A DNA stretch of 64,000 nt from Aquila chrysaetos chrysaetos. Its lineage: Eukaryota; Chordata; Aves; Accipitriformes; Accipitridae. The notes below the pieces were generated by a model. It was not told the DNA's origin and did no database searches. It saw only the letters and a list, made by a program, of their open reading frames with translations. The translations under genes were made by a program, and so were the position numbers. Positions within the stretch are counted from its first letter, which is position 1; each line of letters opens with the position of its first letter. The DNA is taken from positions 25,884,001 through 25,948,000 of the forward strand of contig NC_044018.1 of assembly GCF_900496995.4 (NCBI RefSeq). The letters run 5' to 3'. Shown here one piece after another: positions 37,611 to 48,810 of the stretch.

Positions 37611-38585
37611 GGTAAAGACATTCAAGCTTTTGAAGCAAGCTGCACTTGCCCTGGGACTGCCAGACTACAGTAAACCATTTACCTTGTTTGTACACGAAGG
37701 GCAAGGAAGAGCCTCTGGGATGGTAACTAACACACTGAGCCCCCTACTCTACTCCCTTCACCTGGGGAAGGAACTCCGCATCACAACTATGTAGTAACCA
37801 CCTGTGAAGCCAAAAAGACTCAAGAAGATTTAACACATGTGCTGTTTCTAAATCCCAATCTGGAACTATCTGTTGGCAGGTCCTCATATTATCTGACCAG
37901 CAACCATGTTAACAGGTTCTTCAGTAACTACTGTGAATGAAGTAGTGGAGGCTTCACCACTCAGTCCGAAGCTGAGCGCACAGGGAGCCAAATTAATTGC
38001 ATTAACAAAGGTCTATCAGCTGGCCAAAGAAAAGACTGTAAATATTTATGCTGATTCTCAATATGCATTTGGAGTATGCCATGCCTCCGGGCAGTTATGG
38101 AAGCTGTGTGGGTTTATAACTTCTAGTGGAAGTAAATATCAAGTGCCCCACAAATTACTGAACTGTTAAAAGCTATACAATTGCCAGAGAAACTTGCTAT
38201 ATCACTCATCAGCCAGCCGATACCAGCAGAAGGACAAAAGAAGAGATAAGAAATAGTCTAACAGATATTGCCACCAAAGCCACAACAGCCGTACAAACCA
38301 CGGGGCTTACAAGCAGTCAGCGGTCTGAGCTGGTGTTGCTCGCTCCTGAAAAGATATGTTTGACTGTTCCTGCTGAAGAAATCGACTCTTGCAAAAGGTA
38401 CCAGCGACCAAAGACTCCCAGGGAATATGGACAGCAGATATGGAAAACCGTCCCATTTTACCTAAGCGATACCTGATTCCCATAGCAAAAATGCATCACC
38501 ATCCGGGGCATTTTGGGACTGCTGCACTAGTCCAGACACTGCTGAAGAATTGGTTCATGCCAGGAATTTCTGCTGCAGCCAAATA
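37611..38585 (+). mobile_element. Decayed endogenous retrovirus pol fragment (RNase H / integrase N-terminus)
   Basis: Plus-strand reading frames contain a reverse-transcriptase-connection/RNase H stretch (visible NIYADSQYAFGV, with the RNase H aspartate). About 250 bp further is an integrase zinc-binding start with HH-type histidines (MHHHPGHFG). The order RNase H then integrase matches a gamma-type retroviral pol. It is interrupted by consecutive stop codons near 37790 and by at least one frame change after 38169, so it cannot encode a product. No LTR pair encloses it. It is an old fossil lying between genes C and D. Confidence 0.85.
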
Positions 38586-38589
38586 AGTA

Positions 38590-41500
38590 ACTGCATCTTG
38601 CATGCACTACCTTTCGCCTTAATTAATGTTTAGGAAAGTCCTCAACACACAATTTGTCTATATACAAATGTTTTTACTGCTTTTGTCTAAACTCCATATT
38701 CCCATCCTATTTCCTAGTGAGCCTTAACGACACGCCTGTCCGGAATTTCTCTGAGGATGCTTCTCAGCAATGTAAGAACCCTTTAAGAGGGCATGGTCTT
38801 TCAGAAACAGCATTACCTGCCTTCAGTGTGAAGTGCCCTTTAGCCCTGGAGCTGGGAGCAGAGTCCAGTGTACCAAATGGGCCAGCTTTCCCGCTCCAAC
38901 CCAGAAGAAACAGCCACGGTGCCAGAGGCTTGCACTGTGTTCTCCCACCCGCCTTTGCCTTCCCACACATTGTCCCCTCAGCAGTTTCACGGCTGCCTTG
39001 TTCAGCTCTGAACTGCACTGCAGGATTCATTTCCTTGTTAAAAAACGCCTTTCTTTTGCTTTCTCTCTCCTGCAGCTTCCAGCTGGTGAGTAACTATCGA
39101 GCCATGCTTAGTCTACCTGGCACTTGAACTTCAGAGAGCAGAGAATTTACATTACCCCAGCAGACACCCTAATAAATTGGGAAGTAGCTTCACTATAAAT
39201 AGTCTCTCAAATGCTTTAAGAAAAAGGAAATTCTAAGTTAGTACTTACCTTCTGACCTTAACTCAGCCTCCACCCAGCACAGTCAGGTTCCCCCCAGGGT
39301 GTTTAAACTTTGGAGCTTGTGGGAGTTTCCAGGCATACCCAATTAGAGAGAAAATCTCCCATTGCTATTAAGCTGTCACTACCCAGTTTAAAGACATACA
39401 TGTCTGAAAATTGCCACCCAAGGCAGACACTGTCTTTCAATTTACTGATTTGACTATACCATGTGGGTAGCCTCATAGTTTCTTTGGTAGCCATCTATTC
39501 AAACAGTTCTTTTGGAATTATTGGGGCATTTTACCCAAACACAAGGGTGAGACACTTTAAAACACTGAGAAAATAACAGATTTTTCTAGGTCATATTTAG
39601 GGTAATAGTAACCATTTAAAGACTAAACCTGAAGTTTCTAGGCTTATTTCACCATTTAACAGTAACCCAGGTTTTTATTTTCAGTGCTGTATGGCTGGAA
39701 CAGAAAAGATACCCAAAGTATGGGATAACAATGCTCAATTACTTTGAAATACAGTTTGCAAGTATCAAACTTACTTAGTGATAAGTTGGTATAAAAAACA
39801 GATGAACAGTTTCTGTCACAACTCACCCCATGTCTTAAGGCAATAGCATTCATTTTGGAAATTGAGTGTATGTGGCCAATACTCATGATTTCCCTACCCT
39901 GTTTCCATGAAAAGTAACTGCTTCAGCTTTGCTATCTACATTTCAGGTAAAAATACCAAAACTGAAACTGGATGTGAACAGGCACAAGGATGGCATAGCA
40001 GATGGGAAATGGGATTTGGGTGCCAAAGATCAGATTCTCACCTCTCTATCTATCTATCTATCAGATTCTCATCTCATAGACCCACATGTGATGTTGGGCA
40101 TCACTTTCCATCCCTGCAGCAGATGTCAGTACAGCTAATCTGAAGGTCTGTTCACAGAACCCACACTGTTATCAAAATTGTATTTATCAGACTAAAGCTG
40201 TGGCTGTACTAACACAGCACGTCAAGATGGGGAATCTCAGGACAAAAATCTCTAGGTAACTGTCTTGAGGAAATCCCCCCAAAGCTGCTACTTTCTTTTT
40301 TCCTCACAGTTGGAGTTTTGTTATGGTTTCTCTGCCTGGCAATTGCTGGCAGTCTCTTCTAGAGAATGCACTTCCACTAGAGGCTTCTTGCAAATTTAGG
40401 TGCTTCAAAGGTTGATGGTGTCAGCAAAAAACAACTGTATGGTGCTTCTTTACACTTTGCCTAATTCTAACTCTCCTCGGGTTCATCATTTAGTAAATAA
40501 AGCACAGCATTAAATACAAACTTCTGTATTGCTTCTATGTCAAACCCAGTTACCACCCCCAGAAAATTCCCAAGTATGGGTCTGAAGTCCAGTATCGGCC
40601 CAGAACTGTTCCCAGCGGGCAATGTGGGTATGGCACCCTATTTTGGAAGCTAGGAGCGTGGTATAAATGCATGCTTTACCATGCTAGCTGGCAGCAGCGC
40701 CAGCCAATGGTCCCCATATGCCTAAACCACTAATGTAGATGTGGCTACAATAGCAGTGCGGCACAAGCAGGAAGGGATAGCCGAGTAAGAAAGGAGCATT
40801 TGTTCATAGCTGTCCATGATGGCAGCATTGAATCAAGATTAATCTATTCCCGCTTTTTGAGGTCTTTGATATCAGCATGTACCCGAGTGCAAGAGTTGGT
40901 TCAGGAACAGTGACCCCAGAAGAGCATGCAAGTAACTATTGTCTCCTTGTCCTTTCTGCAATCTCAAAAGCTGCCAATGGCAGCAATAGACTTGATGGCA
41001 AAGAAGGGGAGGAAGAGGTCTCTGATTTGAGGCTCAGGGATGAGGGGTCAAGCAAAGCATTCTGATGCTTTTTGGATTTGCTGAACATGGCCACATCCAA
41101 CTTTGACTGTTTTTCCACTTCCACACATTCCTGTTTGCCAGAAAGACTCTCCCCCTTGTTCTCTTTTTATTTTGCTTCCAGCACAGCCTTTCATAATGTA
41201 ATTATAAAGCTCCTTTGACATCTAAAGGTATTGTATCAATGAGGTTACTGTTATCTATAACTTGAATAGCTGTTCTGTAAACCTCTAGAGTAGAAAATAA
41301 AATAAGTTTCTTTTATAAATAATTTGTTAAGCCATGCCCTTGAGTATTCAGGCAGCTGGCATGGAGCCCAGGTACCACTTAAGTGATCTTGGGTTGGGCA
41401 CAGGCAGATTTTAAATAGTGCATATACCATGGTCTGGCCTGTCGAGTTCCCACTGTGCTCTGTGGACACCTTCATTATGCTGTAGGTTAGACAACTCCAA

Positions 41501-43123
41501 AGTCTTCTCAAAACGTACCTGCCTGCAATCCTCACAAACCACTAAGCAGCTGGCTTGGGGGACCGTGCCCAATTCCAGCTTCCAGCAGCATCCTCTTAGA
41601 GGTGGGGACAGGGTATGCAACTAAGGGCCACCAGAGAATTAAACAGGGGGGGGTTAGGAGGATTCTCCCCAGGCTGCTTATCCAGCTCCTAAACTGAAGC
41701 ACACCACCACTGTGATAAAGAGAGTCCACATGAATAGTCAGAACAAGTCATGCATCACTCAAGCCTAGACTTGCTGCAAAGTTCAGCCACTGCTCCGGTT
41801 CTGTCCTGGAAGCTTTACTGACCGCCTGAGGGCAAGGTTAACCAAGCCTGTATTCACCCTCACACATATTTCTGTAAGCTGTTTGCCACTTCCCTGGACC
41901 ACCAGCACAGAAAAGTCTGAAAAGAGTAATCCTAATTCTGATTTACACCCATTGTGCTGCTGGCGAGGAGAGCTTAAATGAAGAGCCAGTTTACAGAATG
42001 TTATTTGGATCGTTTAGTCTTTATTGATCTAAGTATCTTAACATGGTCAAAAGGCTGATTTATATAGGCACAAGATAGGCAAGATCAAGGCTTCAAGGGC
42101 ATCTGAAAAATAACCTTAGCAGTACAAATTTCATTGTGAAATATTTACCTTAAATAACTCATGTATTATAATGATTTCCTATTTTGATAGAAACTTGTGT
42201 AAGGGTATGTTTCCTCCGTTTAGTCTCTGGTGTCTGCTGTGAAACTTTCTAAGACCTTCAGTTTATGTGCATTGTTACAACTAAAACTAATAATAAACTA
42301 AGCTTAGGTTTAAAGAATCTTTTTATTTTCAGAAGAGGGTGTAAAGAAGTAGAGCAGAAATTTCAATCCTATTTTTATCTGATGTTGACCAATTATAAAG
42401 CTGGACAACAGGACAACAATTTGGGTTTTTTTTCCCAATAAAACAGGGGGGTTTGCAATAAAAGAAAGATAAAAATTGATCACCTGAAAAAATCTAAAAT
42501 CAGCTCTCATCCTGTAAAACATTTTTTGTTTGTTTTGGTCCTTTTTTAAATAAAACCAGATTTATTTATACTTCTCAGACAAGGAGAAATAAGTTTTATT
42601 GACCACGAGCCCACTTCTCTCATAAAACACTTTTGTTTTCACTGAAGTTCGTGTTTCCCTGGAGTTCATCAGAATTTTCGTAAGACCCCATAACCCTAAT
42701 ACAGATTTCAGCATTAATTTATCTTCAAAAGGCAAATATTCTCTACTTCCCTTAAAACCTCTTACACAGATCTGTCAGCATAAAGAGATTCAATGGAACA
42801 AAATTAGTAACACATTTTTTATACAATCTAGAACTATCCCACTTTTAAGATACTCTTTATTCACTGTTTGGTATCATGGTCAAAATTGTAAAATGTATGG
42901 GTTTTACTGACATTTATGAGTAACATTCTAACTCTACATTTACTTTTCTTGCAGGTAACGTAACAGTTTGTGAAATGTAACTTGGCTTGCTCTCTAACAA
43001 TGTTTTCAGCATGAGATTCATTTGTTAATGTTGCATGTGCAAGATTGTACAAATCTAGAAGAACAAAAATCAAGGTTTAAGTAGGAAAAGGGGCTGAAAA
43101 ATGACAGCAGATGGAACCTGGCT
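38590..43123. other. Intergenic between genes C and D
   Basis: No GST exon or clear transposon end was found. A short (CTAT)n microsatellite lies at 40046-40062. On the minus strand an AATAAA at 42861-42856 lies 263 bp past the stop of pseudogene D. The rest is AT-rich single-copy-looking sequence. Confidence 0.45.
40046..40062. repeat. (CTAT)n microsatellite
   Basis: Four perfect CTAT units followed by a partial one. The string CAGATTCTCA occurs on both sides of it. Confidence 0.9.
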
Positions 43124-46100
43124 TCATTTCCTGGTAAAGGATCTGTTTGTTAATGCTACAGCTTCTTCATCTGGCGGTGGCTTTTGTTGGGTGCCAGGCT
43201 GGAGGAACTTCTTATTTCTGGCAATGTTGCTTACTCTTGCTTTAAAAGCCTAAAATTGAAACCAATGCAATTCTAAGAATAGGGGTGGGAAAAGTTCTAA
43301 TGACAAGCCAACACAAGCCTGTGAAATCAGCTTCATCAGATGGTGGCTCAGGGCTCATGAGGAGGGAGGAGGCAGTTTCCTAGGAGCAGACAGTACAATC
43401 TCAGAGAAAAGTAGGTGCAAGTCAGATGGTACAAGTCTACAAGGCCAGGTATAAAACTATGCAATGATCGGTAGTGGGATAATCTGCCTTTCATAATTTA
43501 ATCTTTCAGCACTAGAGAGCTGCTTAACCCCTGAATGTTCAATATCTTTCAAGATTTCACAGCATTTATTATTATACCCTTGATAGCACTTCCATCCTTT
43601 TAAATTCCTAGCCTCAATGATATCCTCTAACAATGATTTCCACCATCTTAGTGTGAAAATGTTGCCTTTCATTGCTTGTATTTTGCTGCTTTTAATTTCA
43701 TTGAGTGTCTTATTCCACTTCTGTTATAAGATAGGGCAGATGAAAGCCCTTCTCTGTCTCTCTTACTGGGACCACATGCATAAAAAATTATTTATCTAAT
43801 AATTTTTTAAACAAATTGGACTGTAATTCACTTCTCATGTGCATTTCTCAGCTCTGCTTTTTCATTTTCTATTCTTTGTATTTTACTTTGTTGGCTGTAT
43901 TTCCTGATCCTCACTTGATTGCTTCTGCATTCTGTGAGAGTGCAAGAAACTGCCAAGCATTTTAACTTGTCTTCCTCAAAACTTTGAATGAATACTATTT
44001 GATTTAATTACCTGCAGAAAAGGAAACTGGGAAAGAATGGAGGGCACTTTCTCTTCTACCATCAGGAAAGCTTCAATCAGTTGCTGGACTTCTACCCACA
44101 GAAGTTTGACAGACATGAAAGATTGTAATTAGCTTGATTCAAGAGGAAAAATGTTTACAGGAATTAAAAACCTAATTACTTTTCTCAGTTTTGCTCCAGT
44201 ACAGAGTTGATGGAGATATTCATGACCTAAACCTACATTTGAGGTTTATTTCTGCATCCCTGGACAGTTTTATAAATTGCACATGTACAACAGTTGCTAC
44301 ATTTCCATAAAAACTATGAATAAAAAATGATCAGAAGAAACTGTAGGTATGGTATAAGATATATTAAAACTGGAGGGAAAGATACGTGGTTAGTCATCTG
44401 TGCACTGGGTCAGATAGATACAAACCTCCACTTGCTTTTGTTCCTTTGCCCTCAAGGAGAGGTTTTCAATGCAAGTTTGGTAAGGGAATAGGAATCTGGC
44501 TCTTCTTGCCCAGCTAGTTAGCAGTGCTATAGACCTCAGTGCTCACTTCACAAAGGCAATATCTCACTTACACATACATAAGCCTCTCTTCATCAGCCTG
44601 CACAGTGGGAGGTTAAACTGAATGTATGTATACATAGAACTGAACTGCCCTTGCCACAGCAGGAATATTGAAAGGCAGCTTTGGTGCGCTTGAGAACCAC
44701 GCAGAAACTGTGTATGGTCTTTATGTACAAGGTAATAAAGTTGTGAAAAGTAAAATACAGTAAATAAACTCATGTTAGGAAAGCGTTGATGGGGCCATGT
44801 TTCACTGCTGAATGTGGAGATTCTTAGTCTTCTACACAGGAACAAGCAGAAAAGACAGATCAATCTTTGGGGCCCAAACCTATACGCTTGTCTTCAGTAG
44901 TCAGGCTTGAAGAGGTGAAGAACACTCTCCAACTAGTGAAGTCTTACTCTGTTCCTTTTGTAGGGCAAAAATGATCCCTGGATCCTGGAGATGAATGTTC
45001 TCCAGCCTCAACCCTGCATCGCTTCATATTAGCACCTGTTACTATTAGCAAGAAGGTACCATGGCACTAGAAAAATAAACAGTGTGCTTGTTTAATTAAG
45101 GTTAAGATACACATGCTCCTATTATACCCTTTGTTTTGTTGTGTGGGCATACTTTGCGAGAACGTAAGCAGTGAGATACTCTGCAAAGTGAGAGTTACGC
45201 TGTTCATTTCAAAGAAGTCTCTGTGCAACCCCTTCTTAGAGAAACCTTCTCAGAAATACTTGTTCGGAGCAGGTTTTCAAAGGAATCCAGAACAAACAGT
45301 TCTCTCCCAGATCATCCCTTGAGTAAAGTTCTCCTACAGCAAAACTGTCTGCTGAATAATGGCAAGAGTTAAATAAGGTAGCTACTTCCTTGAGAAAGCT
45401 AGTGGAGGCATGATCTATGCTTGAACTAATGTGTATCCAAGTGGGCTGGCACAGCTGGGGTCATATGTGCTAAGCTATGGCATCTAAGGCTGAAGGATGA
45501 GGTGAAGCTCTTTTCTCTTGCCGTAAAGGATAACATTTCCATTCCATCTTCTCTTGGATGATGTTTCCAGATGTGAGATTAAATGGTTCTGCTGCAGTGT
45601 AGAAATTGGTCTGAAATGGAAAGTAGCAGTTGTAGGGCAAGCAACATAAATGAGTTGGAACCTGAAGCATAACCAGAAAATTGTCCCCAGTTCTGCATTA
45701 GGATTAAGAAGTGATGTCTATAGCTAGGTACTTCATGGGTCAATGTCAGAGTTGGACATGAGTTATACAACCATGCTATTTGAAAGTTTCCACTATACAC
45801 CAAGGTCATGTTAGGTTTTTTGGATGCCAGTGCCACGTTGGGAGCTCATATATGGCTGATTATCCACCATGTCCTTCAGCTTCTCTCCTCTGAGTTCCTG
45901 CTTCTCACATCAGTGGGAATTTAGGTAAACTGAATTTAGATATGGTAGATGCATCTTGTTTATTCATTCCCAGTATGCATACTGATTCAGATCACTGAAT
46001 TTCACCTTTCCTCCCTATTGTCACTTTATTTTTTTATCTTCTGTGAAGTGTGCTAATTTTTCTTTTAGCCCCTTGATAAAAATGTTAAATAGGAAAGTGC

Positions 46101-46139
46101 CAAAGATCTAATTGCTGTCTTCACCTACCTAATATGTAG

Positions 46140-46265
46140 TTACAGAGGGGCCAGGTCCAGACTCTGCTCAGAGGAGCATAGTGAAAGGAGGAGAGGCAAC
46201 AGGCACAGGCTGCAGCATGAGAAATTCCAACAGACACCAACAAAGAAAGTTTTACAGGTCAAAGC
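46140..46265 (+). mobile_element. Possible CR1-like relic
   Basis: Strings such as GGAGAGGCAACAGGCACAGGC and GAGAAATTCC resemble the CR1 segment before its 3' domain (compare GGCAATGGGCACAAACTG at 15427). No 3' terminal repeat is present, so the call is tentative. Confidence 0.45.
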
Positions 46266-46975
46266 CTGGAAGGGCCTGCTGGAGATGGGTATATATATGC
46301 CTGATCTCTGCCCTGTACTCCTAGGTGGCTGGCAGACATGCTTCTAGTCATACACTAAGAGGTTAACGATGCCTTAACCTAACCAGATAAATTGCCATCT
46401 GGTGATATTTATTTCTTCTCGTTGACTACAAAAGCAGTCACAGTTCAAAAGCTGATATCTAGCGCTTAGAGATTTAAAGTTACGTAGCAGGCTCTGTCCT
46501 TCAGGTCCTTCCCATAGAGGTTGTACTTTTCAGGCTGTATGGCTGAGGATGGCTCGGGCTGCACTGTCTTCATCCCACCAGTCCCCACCATGGGCACTTC
46601 TGAAAGAGCAGGGCCCCATCTGGGGACAGAAAAAAGTAACATCAGTCTAATTCAGTGCCCACAGCTCTTGCATTGTTGAAATGGAGCTGAATGAAATGAA
46701 ACGTGCCTAGTAGTTGCCTGCAGCTGACATTTCCCCCCACAGCAAAAATGATATAGAAAAGCCTTTCCTAGGAGCAAGACTGGGGTTTAATGCAACTCTG
46801 AATTTTGGGTGGCAAGGACTACTCTGCACCAGCAGCACACAGGCAGGGACCCGATGTCCAGCTCCTATGCATCTCCTCTCAAATGCGAACTTCCCTCTCT
46901 TGAACCTCAAAGCAGTGGTCAACACACATAAGCACTAGCTCCAAGACCTGCTGGTAGCAGGTCGCAGTTTGGAAA

Positions 46976-47946
46976 CCAGCTGTTGTGGTTTAAGCCCAGC
47001 CAGAACAAAGCACCACAAAGCCGCTCGCTCACTCCTCCCTCCTGGCCATGGTGGGATGAGGAAAAAATATAAAGAAAAGCTTGTGGGTCGAGACAAGGAC
47101 AGGGAGGGATCACTCCCCACTTATGGTCATGGGCAAAAGACAGGTTCAACTTGGGGAAGGAACAAAATCAATTTAATTTACTACCAATTAAATCAAAACA
47201 AGGATACTGACAAGTAAAACCAAACCTTAGAACACCTTCCCCCCACCCCTCCCTCCTTCCCAGCTCAACCCCACTCCCTGTTCTCTCTCCCTCCTCCCCC
47301 CGGCGGCGCAGGGGGACGGGGAATGGGGGTTGGGGTCAGTTCCTCACACCTTGTCTCTGCCGCTCCTTCCTCCTCAGGGGGAGGACTCCTCACTCGTCCC
47401 CTGCTCCACCGTGGGGTCCCTCCCACAGCAGACAGTCCTTCACGAACTGCTCCAGCGTGGGTCCTTCCCACGGGCTGCAGTCCTCCAGGCACAGCCTGCT
47501 CCAGCGCGGGCTTTCCCCTGGAGTCCCGGCCATCCTGGGGGGCATCCATCCCCCTGCTCCGGCGTGGGCTCCTCTCTCCCCGGGCTGCAGGTGGGCATCT
47601 GCTCCCCCGCTCCCCTCCGTGGGCTGGGGGGGGACAGCCTGCCGTCTGGTCTCCCCACGGGCTGCGGGGGCATCCCCTCCTCCCCCGCTCCTCCTCCCCT
47701 CCTTCCTCACTCCCCTCGTATCCGCACAGGGGTTCCTCTCCCATCCCGATCCCCCCACTCACTGCAGGTTCCCCTTCTCAAGGCTGTTCTCCCAGAGGCG
47801 CTACCGCCGTCGCTGACGGGCTCGGCCTGGGCCAGCGGCGGGTCCGACGTGGAGCCGGGGAAGCTTCTGGCAGCTTCTCACAGGAGCCGGCCCTGCGGCC
47901 TCTCCCCTGCTACCAAAACCCCGCCACACAAACCCAAAACACCAGC
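46976..47946 (+). mobile_element. LTR with internal tandem repeats, 5-bp target duplication (copy 1)
   Basis: The LTR is 46981-47941 (961 bp), from TGTTGTGGTTTAAGCC to CCCAAAACA. It is flanked by CCAGC at 46976-46980 and 47942-47946. The middle (about 47390-47690) is a GC-rich array of imperfect units built on CTGCTCCAGCGTGGGTCC and CCACGGGCTGCAG. The same array occurs at 55240-55500 and, reversed, at 50870-51230. Long open frames across the array (up to 296 codons on plus) are low-complexity Pro/Ser/Gly products of the repeat and are not called as genes. It lies in the former intron 3 of pseudogene D. Confidence 0.88.
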
Positions 47947-48009
47947 CAAGGGGCAAGCTTATTTGTACCACGTAAAAACCGATACTTACGTATGGGGTGT
48001 AGGCACCCA

Positions 48010-48582
48010 GCTACTGGCAGTGGGACCCGCCGGGCGGCCCCTGTGAGGAGCAGCCGGGGCTGCCCCGTGCCGGACACAGCTGGTTCCAGCCACTTCCAGC
48101 CGGTTCCAGCCGGCTCCAACCCACCCACCCCAGGGCATCGCTCAGCCCCGCAGACAAGGTGGGGGTGCCTCGGTGTAAATATATTTAAGAAGGGGCAAAA
48201 CACTGCACGGTAGTGTGTGAGGGAAAAGCTGTGAGAAACAGCCCTGTGAACACAAGAGGAGAAGGAGGGGAGGAGGTAGAGGAGTCAGGAACAAAAGAGG
48301 GACGTTGAGCCTGGGAAGAAGAGTGGGAAGAAAGTGTTTAAGCTTTTGTCTTTGTTTTTTACCATCCAACTCTATATTAATTGGCAATAAATGAAAATTA
48401 ATTTTACCCAAATCAAGTCTGTTTTGCCTATGATAGTAATTCGTAAGTGATCTCCCTGTTTTTTATCTCAGCCCACAAGCTTTTCTATCTTATCTTCTCT
48501 TCCCATCCTGTTGAGGAGGGGCAGTGAGAGAGCATCTGGGTGGGCATCTGGCAGCCCACCAAGGTCACCCCATCACAACTAC
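48010..48582 (-). mobile_element. Second, related LTR in opposite orientation
   Basis: The LTR is about 48577-48015 on the minus strand, from TGTGATGGGGTGACC to CCCACTGCCA. The flanks are ACTAC (48578-48582) and GCTAC (48010-48014), a target duplication with one mismatch. Its 5' half matches the 5' half of the tandem-repeat LTRs (TGGGCATCTGGCAGCCCACC-type start, then a conserved AAAACAGACTTGATTT region), but the GC-rich array is absent. Only about 63 bp separate it from the neighbouring LTR. Confidence 0.75.
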
Positions 48583-48810
48583 TGACAGAAGGAAAAAGAT
48601 GGCAGGTAGCAGCCTGAGCCTAAGCACTAAATGCACACTCCTTTGATCATTTTGAGCTAATATTCACTCAGGCTGGGAAAGCTGGACACTGGTTTGCATG
48701 GTAGTACACAAGGTAACAAAATCTGGTAGAAGTCATTCAAGACTGTCAAACATCTTACCTTGCAGTAACTTCCTAGACTGGTCTCTGCTTTCCAGAAATT
48801 CTCCTTCAAA

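Larger units (their letters stand above)
43124..48810 (-). pseudogene. GSTA pseudogene D (exons 7, 6, 4, 3 remain)
   Basis: Exon 3 (48810-48759, 52 nt) and exon 7 (43249-43124, 41 codons then TGA, with KKFLQPGTQQKPPPDE) are still open with good splice sites. Exon 4 (46619-46488) keeps its acceptor, but its donor GT has become CT and small deletions throw it out of frame right after Phe52-Gln53. Exon 6 (44145-44012) has lost the acceptor AG and carries a net +2 insertion, destroying the [12 protein letters not shown] region. Exon 5 and the ATG exon 2 were not found in the expected intervals (44146-46487 and 48811 onward). Two LTRs (46981-47941 and 48015-48577) sit in the former intron 3. It is an unprocessed pseudogene from cluster duplication, because introns are kept. 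Confidence 0.9.

Noticed and set aside
40046-40062. (CTAT)n run considered as a CRISPR-like or regulatory array
   Set aside because: It is a plain microsatellite with no spacers, in a vertebrate genome.
45980-46110. Possible CR1 5' fragment (CCTTGATAAAAATGTTAAATAGG)
   Set aside because: One short string resembles CR1 internal sequence, but nothing around it supports the call.
47323-48213. 296-codon open frame on plus
   Set aside because: It runs from the tandem-repeat array of one LTR across its target duplication into a second LTR of opposite orientation, so it cannot be a conserved gene. The shorter ones in the other copies have the same cause.
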